Assembly (NCBI RefSeq): GCF_049537155.1
Contig: NZ_JBMVQZ010000006.1
Span: 124,001 to 188,000 of the forward strand
Source of the DNA: Limisphaera sp049537155
GTDB taxonomy: Bacteria; Verrucomicrobiota; Verrucomicrobiia; Limisphaerales; Limisphaeraceae
Direction: 5' to 3'
Length of the DNA: 64,000 nt
The notes under the pieces are model-generated. The model was given only the letters and a program-made list of their open reading frames with translations, searched no databases and was not told where the DNA came from. A program made the position numbers and the translations under genes. Shown piece by piece: positions 53,656 to 60,744 of the stretch; positions within the stretch are counted from its first letter, which is position 1, and each line of letters starts with the position of its first letter.

Positions 53656-55116
53656 TCACAAGAGCCGGCCCTGTGCCTGGTCCTGCAGCAGGGCCTCCAC
53701 CAGACCGGGGCGCTGAGCGCGGCGCCGTTCCATGATCTGCTTGTCCAGTGCCGGATCGTACGGGACCGGATAATCGCCGTTGTAACAGGCCAGACAGAGA
53801 CTCTCCTGCGCGCGGCCCACCGCCTTCACCATCCCTTCCAGCGAGAGATACTGCAGCGAGTCCGCCTTCAGATAGTTGCGGATCTCCTCCAGAGAGTGAT
53901 TGGCCGCCATCAGCTTGCTGCGGTCCGGAAAATCGATCCCGTACACGCACGGATACATGTGCGGGGGGCAACTCACCCGCACGTGCACCTCCCGCGCCCC
54001 GGCCTCCTTCAGCGTGTTCACACGGGCCTTGCAGGTCGTGCCGCGCACGATCGAGTCATCCACCACCACCACGCGCCTGCCCCGCACCAGGTCCCGGATC
54101 AGGTTCAGTTTCACCCGCACGTTGAAATCCCGGATGAGCTGCGAGGGCTGCAGAAAGCTGCGGCCCACGTAGTGGTTCCTCACGAACGCCATCTCGAACG
54201 GTATGCCCGATTCCAGTGCGTAACCGAGAGCGGCCGAATTGCCGCTGTCCGGCACCGGTATCACCAGATCCGCCTCCACCGGATGTTCCCGCGCCAGTTG
54301 CCGGCCCATCTCCACCCGCGCCAGATGCACGTTGCGGCCCTCCAACATGCTGTCCGGCCGCGCAAAATACACGTACTCGAACACGCAAAAGGCCCGGCGC
54401 CGGTGCTCGGGAAAGGCCTGCAAACTCACCAGGCCCCCGTCCCGGATCACCAGAATCTCGCCGGGCTGGATGTCGCGCTCGAACTTCGCATGAATGAGAT
54501 CGAACGCACAGGTCTCGCTGGAAACCACCCACGCGTCGTCCACACGACCCAGCGACAACGGTCGAAACCCGTGCGGATCCCGGACGGCAATCAGTTCCGT
54601 CTCGGTCATGATCAACAGCGAAAACGCACCTTCCAGCCGCCGGATCGCGTGCACCAGCGAGTTGGCCGAACCGTTCGGGCCCGGCTGCGCCAGCAGGTGC
54701 AACACAATCTCACTGTCCACGGTGGTCTGGAAAATGGACCCCGCCGCCTCCAGCTCCTCGCGCAACGCGGCCGCATTGGTGAGATTGCCGTTGTGCGCCA
54801 CGGCGATCTGGCCCCGCGCACAATCCACCGTCAGCGGCTGCGCATTCCGGAAATGAGACGCACCCGTCGTGGAATAGCGGGTGTGCCCGATGGCCAGATG
54901 CCCCGGCAACGACTGCAACGCCACCGCGTCGAACACCTGCGGCACCAGCCCCATCCCCTTGTGCACGTGAAACTGCCGCCCGTCCGAGGTCACAATGCCG
55001 GCGCTCTCCTGCCCCCGATGTTGCAACGCAAACAGACCGTAATAGGTCAGTTCGGCTGCCTTCGGATGCCCGAAAACACCGAACACGCCGCAGTAATGCT
55101 TGGGATACGCTTCCAT
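53656..55116 (-). CDS. purF: Amidophosphoribosyltransferase
   Basis: First committed enzyme of purine synthesis: makes phosphoribosylamine from PRPP and glutamine. The 486-residue product has an eight-residue propeptide before the catalytic N-terminal Cys9 (MEAYPKHYCGVFGVFG). It also has the glutaminase residues of LQHRGQESAG, TRYSTTG and NGNLTN, and the PRPP loop VVVVDDSIVRGTT. Cysteines at FCVFEYVYF, CPPHMYPC and LCLACYNGDYP fit the oxygen-sensitive [4Fe-4S] type known from Bacillus PurF rather than the cluster-free E. coli type. The ATG at 55116 is chosen since it gives the propeptide. Confidence 0.95.
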   Translation of the reverse strand: MEAYPKHYCGVFGVFGHPKAAELTYYGLFALQHRGQESAGIVTSDGRQFHVHKGMGLVPQVFDAVALQSLPGHLAIGHTRYSTTGASHFRNAQPLTVDCARGQIAVAHNGNLTNAAALREELEAAGSIFQTTVDSEIVLHLLAQPGPNGSANSLVHAIRRLEGAFSLLIMTETELIAVRDPHGFRPLSLGRVDDAWVVSSETCAFDLIHAKFERDIQPGEILVIRDGGLVSLQAFPEHRRRAFCVFEYVYFARPDSMLEGRNVHLARVEMGRQLAREHPVEADLVIPVPDSGNSAALGYALESGIPFEMAFVRNHYVGRSFLQPSQLIRDFNVRVKLNLIRDLVRGRRVVVVDDSIVRGTTCKARVNTLKEAGAREVHVRVSCPPHMYPCVYGIDFPDRSKLMAANHSLEEIRNYLKADSLQYLSLEGMVKAVGRAQESLCLACYNGDYPVPYDPALDKQIMERRRAQRPGLVEALLQDQAQGRLL

Positions 55117-55372
55117 CCGCCGCCTGCCTGAATTCGGCGCCGTTATCCGACCACAACCGACCTTTGCAGGCAAGTGTGAACCCGGACGGAGCCTCCTGCA
55201 ACCCGCTGACGACCCGGCCGCTCACGCGCCCGGACCGCCCCACGGCGCCCTCTTCCCGGGCCGTGCACCTCCTTCGGTCGCGCGACCGGCCCATCCCGGC
55301 ATCGGACCCGCTTGGGGAACCGGCTGCGCTCCAACAGGTTGGCCTTCAACCGGACCGGCCGGAAGAAAACCC

Positions 55373-55400
55373 TTGCCGCTCGATAGCTTAGTGATATCAT
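55373..55400 (+). promoter_or_regulatory. Promoter of the SPFH operon, apparently leaderless
   Basis: A -35 TTGCCG (55373-55378) and a -10 TATCAT (55395-55400, 5 of 6 consensus) are 16 bases apart. A start 7 bases after the -10 falls on 55407, the A of the SPFH start codon. No Shine-Dalgarno site exists before that ATG, which fits a leaderless mRNA. Confidence 0.55.
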
Positions 55401-55410
55401 CGTGATATGA
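55392..55410 (+). promoter_or_regulatory. Two 8-bp operator-like boxes over the -10 and start codon
   Basis: TGATATCA (55392-55399, a perfect palindrome) and TGATATGA (55403-55410, one mismatch) lie 11 bp apart centre to centre, about one helical turn. Box 1 covers the -10 and box 2 covers the ATG. Ribbon-helix-helix repressors of the MetJ/Arc kind bind such tandem 8-bp boxes, and the third gene of this operon encodes one. Confidence 0.6.
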
Positions 55411-56351
55411 ATGCGCAGGTGAGTGGTTCGCTCGGTTCGGCACAAAATGCGCCCGGCCGCCTCCCCAGCCGGGAAAAGGTCGTCAACGTCCCCAACGGTT
55501 GGCTCATGCTCGGCGTGAACCTGTTGCTCCTGTCCGGCTCCGCCTGGCTGCTCTACAGCGCCATCCGTGCCGGTGTCACAGGCCAGTTCCCCGTCGTCCG
55601 GTTTCTCTCCAGCCTGGTGTTCCTGGGTCTGACGGGGCTGATGTTCTCGGGCCACTTCACCCTGCAACCGAATCAGTCGCGGGTGTTGATCCTCTTCGGA
55701 GCCTATCACGGCACGGTCAAACAGAGCGGGTTTCACTGGGCCAACCCTTTTTACAGCCGGGGGACCAAGGTCTCCCTGCGCGCCCACAACACGTCCACCG
55801 AAAGGCTCAAGGTGAACGACAAGCGGGGCAACCCCATCGAAATCGCCGCCGTGGTGGTCTGGCGCGTGGAGGACACCGCGCGCGCCATGTTCGATGTGGA
55901 GGATTATCACCAGTACGTGGACGTGCAGAGCGAGGCTGCCGTCCGGCAACTGGCCTCGGCCTATCCGTACGATCAGACCGAGGAGGGCGAGGTGGCCCTC
56001 AGGAGCCATGCCACGGAGATCGCGGCGGATCTGCAGGCGGAGCTGCAGCGACGGCTGGCCATCGCCGGCGTGGAGGTCGTCGAGGCACGCATCACCCACC
56101 TGGCCTACGCGCCGGAGATCGCCCAGGCCATGCTGCGGCGGCAGCAGGCCGAGGCGGTGATCGCGGCACGGCAGAAGATCGTGCAGGGCGCGGTGAGCAT
56201 GGTGGAGATGGCCCTTCACGACCTGGCCTCCCGCAACGTCGTGGCCCTGGACGACGATCGTCGCGCGGCCATGGTGAGCAACCTGCTGGTGGTCCTGTGC
56301 GGCGAGGCCGGCGTGACCCCGGTGGTGAATACGGGCACACTCTACACGTGA
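55407..56351 (+). CDS. SPFH/Band 7 (stomatin-like) membrane protein
   Basis: Flotillin/stomatin-type scaffold protein that oligomerises on the inner membrane. The 314-residue product has two hydrophobic segments (about 33-53 and 64-82), then the SPFH domain (about 85-235: FTLQPNQSRVLILFGAYHGTVKQSG, NPIEIAAVVVWRVEDTARAMF, YVDVQSEAAVRQLASAYPYD). A helical region follows with IAQAMLRRQQAEAVIAARQKIVQGAV, typical of bacterial stomatins. There is no ribosome site before the ATG; see the promoter entry. It is followed by a PH-like membrane protein and an RHH protein, an arrangement seen in other bacteria whose role is poorly known. Confidence 0.9.
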   Translation: MNAQVSGSLGSAQNAPGRLPSREKVVNVPNGWLMLGVNLLLLSGSAWLLYSAIRAGVTGQFPVVRFLSSLVFLGLTGLMFSGHFTLQPNQSRVLILFGAYHGTVKQSGFHWANPFYSRGTKVSLRAHNTSTERLKVNDKRGNPIEIAAVVVWRVEDTARAMFDVEDYHQYVDVQSEAAVRQLASAYPYDQTEEGEVALRSHATEIAADLQAELQRRLAIAGVEVVEARITHLAYAPEIAQAMLRRQQAEAVIAARQKIVQGAVSMVEMALHDLASRNVVALDDDRRAAMVSNLLVVLCGEAGVTPVVNTGTLYT

Positions 56352-56416
56352 AACGGCTCATCCGAACGGGACAACCGACGCCCGCACGGGCGCACCCGCT
56401 CACGCAACACTGATTC

Positions 56417-56953
56417 ATGAACCGTTCCCTGCCACAGTATGAAGCTCGGGAGTTCGGCGCACCGTGGGGATGGGGCAACCGCCTCACCACGGCTGCGTTG
56501 TTGCTGGTGCTCATCGTGATCCCGGTGACGGTGGCGCAGGCACCCAAACACCGGTCGCAGCCCTGGGCGTGGGTGGGCGTCGGGCTGATCTGGTTCATCC
56601 TGGGCCTGTGCGCGCTGTACAGCGTGCGCGGCTACGCCCTGCGCCACGGGCAACTGTGGATCCGGCGTTCGTTCTGGTGGACGCGGATCCCGCTGACCGG
56701 GCTGGTTTCGGCCCGGGTGGATCCGGACGCCCTTCGGGGAGCGGTGCGCCTGTGGGGCATGGCGGGTTTCATGGCCATGGTGGGTTGGTTTTACAGCAAG
56801 CGCCTGGGCCGGTTTCGTGCCTGGGTGACGGACTCGAGCCGTTGCGTGGTGCTGGAGTTCGAGGATCGTACGGTGGTGATCAGTCCGGACGATCCGCACG
56901 CCTTCGTGCGGGCGCTCGGATTTGAGTCGGAACCGGTGCGCAAGCAGTTCTGA
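56417..56953 (+). CDS. Membrane protein with bacterial PH-like domain
   Basis: The 178-residue product has two N-terminal transmembrane helices (about 23-41, TTAALLLVLIVIPVTVAQA, and 50-68, WAWVGVGLIWFILGLCALY). A C-terminal domain of about 105 residues follows that looks like a bacterial pleckstrin-homology fold (YALRHGQLWIRRSFWWTRIPL, and SRCVVLEFEDRTVVISPDDP near the end). Its TGA overlaps the next ATG (TGATG, 56951-56955), so it is translationally coupled to the RHH gene. It is probably a membrane partner of the SPFH protein encoded 65 bases upstream. I do not know a defined function. Confidence 0.8.
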   Translation: MNRSLPQYEAREFGAPWGWGNRLTTAALLLVLIVIPVTVAQAPKHRSQPWAWVGVGLIWFILGLCALYSVRGYALRHGQLWIRRSFWWTRIPLTGLVSARVDPDALRGAVRLWGMAGFMAMVGWFYSKRLGRFRAWVTDSSRCVVLEFEDRTVVISPDDPHAFVRALGFESEPVRKQF

Positions 56954-57165
56954 TGGCGGGGCGAAAGGCATTTCTGCTGCGCGTGGATCCCGAACTGTTG
57001 CGGGAGCTGGAGGCGTGGGCCCAGCAGGAGTTGCGCAGTCTCAACGGACAGATCGAATACCTTCTCCGCCAGGCGGTGCAGCAACGGCGGCGTCGCCTGC
57101 TGCAGCAGCGACAAACGGACGGGACCCCTTCGGACCCGGGGCCCGGGGGCGCGGACAAGGTGTGA
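56953..57165 (+). CDS. Arc-type ribbon-helix-helix DNA-binding protein
   Basis: Small dimeric DNA-binding protein of 70 residues. The N-terminal strand RKAFLLRVDPELLRELEAWA and helix QELRSLNGQIEYLLRQAVQ match the Arc/CopG fold, with the LNGQIEYLLR segment being the typical second helix. A basic Arg/Gln stretch (QQRRRRLLQQRQ) and a polar tail follow. It is translationally coupled to the PH-like gene. The tandem TGATATCA-like boxes over the operon promoter are its likely target, giving negative self-control. That link is inferred from position and from how the family binds DNA. Confidence 0.85.
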   Translation: MAGRKAFLLRVDPELLRELEAWAQQELRSLNGQIEYLLRQAVQQRRRRLLQQRQTDGTPSDPGPGGADKV

Positions 57166-57189
57166 ACCCGCGCACGGACCGCCACCAAA

Positions 57190-60100
57190 TCACCCGCCGT
57201 CCAAACTTCCGGTCCTTCCGGCGTCGAATCGGACCTTTTCATCCGCCGGCACGGGCGCCAGAAGCCGGACCGGACCGAAAAGGCCCGACCGCATCAGCGG
57301 CGTTTCCGGTGTGAACTTCCGGATGTTGGTTCGGGTGCGGCGTTGATCGGGCGGGAGCGCGGCGTCGCCGATGAGGCGGTTGGGCCAGAAGTTGACCACC
57401 TCGATCACGAGCTGGTTCTGGCCCTGCCGGAGAGCGGGTGTCAGGCGCACGCGGAAAGGCGGCGCCCATACGATGCCACAGGAGACGCCGTTGAGATGCA
57501 CCTCCGCCAGCTCGCGCAGGTCGCCCAGATCGAGCCAGACCTCGGCGGGTTCCGCCGTCCGGGCCTGCGCCCGGTCATCCGGCATCCATCGAAACGTCGT
57601 TTCGTACCGTGCGGTGCCGGAATAGTGACGGATGTCCGGGTGCGGATGCTCGGTCCAACTGATCAGACGCTCCATGCGCACCTCGGCAATGCCCGACCAG
57701 GCGGGATCGAAGCGGACCGTCCATGGCCCGCCGATTTCTTGGAGGGTTCGGAACCGCGGATGATTCGGGTGGCCCGTGGGCGGATGCTGCCCGACCGGAT
57801 ACCGGAACACGACGAACCACGAACCGCAGGGCGCAAATTCCAGGGGCAGCGACACCCGCCCGTCGCGAACCTCGTAATCGGTGGCGAACCGGTGCCCGCC
57901 GGTCACCGGATCCCACAGTTCCGGTGCCCGGTCACCGACGCGGAAGGTGGCGCGCACGCGTGTGGCGTTGGTGCCGCGGTGCGCGACGAAATAGATGTCC
58001 GCCTCATCGGTGCGGCGGTGGATGTAATCGAGATCGGCCGGACCGGCCTCCGCCACCGGCTCCCATTCGAAATCCGGCGCGATGCCGAGTTCCTGGAGGA
58101 CCTGCCGGGCGCCGCGGTCGGCGATGATGCGCCGCGGCTCGGGACGGCCGCCCTGCAGGCGCGGCGAAGGGGCATCCGGCGGTCCCCAGAGGGCTTCCAC
58201 GAGCCCTTGGAACTCCTCATCGCAGCGGGGATAATCCGTCAAGGTGCCCGGGCTTCTGGGCCGCCGGCCTACTACGATGGCTCCATGGTCCACAAACGCT
58301 TTGAGCCGCCGCAGCACCGGCGGCGAGATCACGCCCAGATCCCGCAACACCAGGACCCGGTAGCTCATGCCGTCGGGCAGCTCGAACCGCCCATTGCGGA
58401 ATTCCATCCGTTCCAGCAGGACTTCGGCGCTGACCACGTCGTAATCGTAGCCGGGCAGGATCCCGGCCGGGTCGCTGCTCTTGAGCTGGGCAAAATTGGG
58501 TACGTGATCGCCGTAGTAAAAGGCCACGTCGGCCACGAAGCGGCCCTGCTGCAGGAGGAACTGGCAGCGGTTGATGTAGTCGAAGAACGGCCGGCCCTTC
58601 TCCCACCAGGTGACCAGCGGGTTGAGATGGGTGCCCGCAAAGTACTGTTGGCCCGGCACGCCCTCACTCTCCGGCGAGCAGACGAACGCGTGCCAGACCA
58701 GCAGGTTGAGCCCTTCGGTACAGGCTTTGTCAAACGAGGGCTTCAGATTGTCCCACAACGTCTCCTGCCAGTGGGGGCCGATGGTGGTGAACCCTTCGGC
58801 CAGGACGAGTCGCCGCCCGTAGGTGTGCGCGGCGGAGGCCGGTTGTTTTACGAAGAACCGGTTGGCATCCCCCACGCGATGCCGCCATGACCAGGCCCAG
58901 AACTCGCTCATGGGCGCGTCGTTGAAGCCGAGGCATTGCTGGGCATCAATCGGCACGGCATGGGGACCGCCGCTCTCGGGATGGATCAACAGACCCCGGC
59001 GATGCGCCCCTTCGCGGAAGAGGCGGTAATGATGGTCAATGGCCAGATCACCAAACGTCCGGCGGAAATCGTTGAGAAACCGGTTGCTCTCCTCGCGGCT
59101 GTTGACGATCCGGCCGGCCAGCACGGGCAGCCAGGGGATCGGATCGTACCCGCGCCGGCGCCGGAATTCCCGGGGCAGGGTGGGGGTCCAGTTGGCGACC
59201 TCGACCTCCCAACTGTCGGTGTGCAGGTATTTCAGGGTGCGCCCGACGTGCGGGCCGGCATGGTCGAGCAGTTTTTCCACCACGGCATCCCAGTAGCGAC
59301 GGAAGGCACCGTCGTCGAACGGATCAATGGCGTAACCTTCCCATCCCTCGCTGCAAGTGGATACGTAGCAGTGATCGTTGAGTGTGCATCCCAGGCGCAG
59401 GATCTCCCATTCCCCCTCCGGCACCGCCCAATGGAGTTTTCCTTCGCTGTCCATTTGCGCGCTCAGATCGCGCACCGTCTCCGCCCGGAGATCCTCCTCC
59501 CCCGGCACGCCCGGCCACTCCTCGAACAGCGGTTTGGAATCCGGCGCCGAGAACGGTTCCAGGGCCCGGTGCATGGCCTTTTGCGCCCAGTTCTTCAAGG
59601 GACGGGCCCGCGCGGCCGCCTGCGGGATCGTACCTTCGGCGCTTTCCAGCCAGAGTTCGGCCACCTGAACATTGCGCGCTGCCCGGGGAAACCGCGGATC
59701 GCGGGAGCCCAAAAACGCGATCCGCACGGCCCGCACGCGCAGAGGCTCGAGCTCGATCCGGGTCGGCCCCTCGCGCGCCACCCGAAACCGCCGGTGGGGC
59801 CGGAAATCCTCGCCCGTCTCGGACACCAGCAGTTCGGCCTCCCGGGGTCCGTAGCCCGGGCGGGGCAGCAGACCCACCGCATGGATCTCCACCGGTTCCC
59901 GCAGCTTCAGCTCCAACCACTCCGGCCGGCGCGGATGCGGCCCGTCGCCCGGCGCGGCACCGTCCGACACCCACCAGGTTTCCGGATCTCCGTCGAGCGC
60001 CTGCCCGGGCGGATAGGCAGCCTGATGTGAGCTGGCGGACACTTCGGGCTGCTCCGCGGTGCCGGTGGCCTCCGGGCGGCGCAGGGGATAGCCCAGCACG

Positions 60101-60723
60101 TAAAGATCCCGGTAATAACCGTCGCGCGACTCGGGCCGGGGCAACGCCAGCACCGCGTTGGTGGGCCCCTTCACACGCGTGAAACTCCACACCACCTTTT
60201 TGGGCGCGTCATCCGGCGGGACCATCGGCCCGCCGAGGTTCCATCCGCTCTGGATGTTCAGGCTGATTTCCAATCCCAGGCGCGCCGCCTCATCCAGCGT
60301 GTGACGGAAGAGCCTCAGCCATTCCCCGGAAAGAAAGGTCGGTCCGTGCGGCACCCGCGCGTTGCCGTCCTGGTTGGAACCGTCGGCATCGCACAGGATC
60401 GCACCGCCGAATCCCTTGGCCTTCATCTCTTCCAGGTCCCGGGTGATGGCCTCGGCCGTCACGTTGCCGTTCAACCACCACCAGTAGGCGCGCAGGCGAG
60501 CCTCCGGCGGGGGATCGGCAAAACCGGCCTCCAGCGGATCGGCTCCTGCATACACGACGCGCGGCCCGACCGCCAGCAGACCGGCGATCATGAACTCGAT
60601 CACCCTCCGGGCGGGGAACCTGCCACAGAGCGTGGCCCTCGTGGCGGTCGCGCCGCGGCTGCGCCGACACGGCGACATCTGCCGATCCGAAAGGTGTGGA
60701 GACGGACGTTCCGGTGAGCTCAT
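57190..60723 (-). CDS. GH106-type alpha-L-rhamnosidase with inserted discoidin-like domain, exported
   Basis: Large glycoside hydrolase of 1177 residues resembling GH106. After a hydrophobic N-terminal segment (about 42-60) comes ADPLEAGFADPPPEARLRAYWWWLNGNVT, a family hallmark. The barrel has GFGGAILCDADGSNQDG and GLEISLNIQSGWNLGGP, then a discoidin/F5-8C-like insertion (about 228-365, ASSHQAAYPPGQALDGDPETWW ending ARNVQVAELWLESAEG). The barrel resumes with LKYLHTDSWEVEVANWTPTL, GLLIHPESGGPHAVPIDA and LAEGFTTIGPHWQ, which hold candidate catalytic Glu residues. A C-terminal beta-sandwich (VWLDLGDLRELAEVHLNG) ends the chain. It removes terminal rhamnose from polysaccharides. It is 21 bases downstream of the 968-residue protein gene, probably one operon. 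Confidence 0.85.
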   Translation of the reverse strand: MSSPERPSPHLSDRQMSPCRRSRGATATRATLCGRFPARRVIEFMIAGLLAVGPRVVYAGADPLEAGFADPPPEARLRAYWWWLNGNVTAEAITRDLEEMKAKGFGGAILCDADGSNQDGNARVPHGPTFLSGEWLRLFRHTLDEAARLGLEISLNIQSGWNLGGPMVPPDDAPKKVVWSFTRVKGPTNAVLALPRPESRDGYYRDLYVLGYPLRRPEATGTAEQPEVSASSHQAAYPPGQALDGDPETWWVSDGAAPGDGPHPRRPEWLELKLREPVEIHAVGLLPRPGYGPREAELLVSETGEDFRPHRRFRVAREGPTRIELEPLRVRAVRIAFLGSRDPRFPRAARNVQVAELWLESAEGTIPQAAARARPLKNWAQKAMHRALEPFSAPDSKPLFEEWPGVPGEEDLRAETVRDLSAQMDSEGKLHWAVPEGEWEILRLGCTLNDHCYVSTCSEGWEGYAIDPFDDGAFRRYWDAVVEKLLDHAGPHVGRTLKYLHTDSWEVEVANWTPTLPREFRRRRGYDPIPWLPVLAGRIVNSREESNRFLNDFRRTFGDLAIDHHYRLFREGAHRRGLLIHPESGGPHAVPIDAQQCLGFNDAPMSEFWAWSWRHRVGDANRFFVKQPASAAHTYGRRLVLAEGFTTIGPHWQETLWDNLKPSFDKACTEGLNLLVWHAFVCSPESEGVPGQQYFAGTHLNPLVTWWEKGRPFFDYINRCQFLLQQGRFVADVAFYYGDHVPNFAQLKSSDPAGILPGYDYDVVSAEVLLERMEFRNGRFELPDGMSYRVLVLRDLGVISPPVLRRLKAFVDHGAIVVGRRPRSPGTLTDYPRCDEEFQGLVEALWGPPDAPSPRLQGGRPEPRRIIADRGARQVLQELGIAPDFEWEPVAEAGPADLDYIHRRTDEADIYFVAHRGTNATRVRATFRVGDRAPELWDPVTGGHRFATDYEVRDGRVSLPLEFAPCGSWFVVFRYPVGQHPPTGHPNHPRFRTLQEIGGPWTVRFDPAWSGIAEVRMERLISWTEHPHPDIRHYSGTARYETTFRWMPDDRAQARTAEPAEVWLDLGDLRELAEVHLNGVSCGIVWAPPFRVRLTPALRQGQNQLVIEVVNFWPNRLIGDAALPPDQRRTRTNIRKFTPETPLMRSGLFGPVRLLAPVPADEKVRFDAGRTGSLDGG

Positions 60724-60744
60724 GACGGACTTCGATCTAAACGG

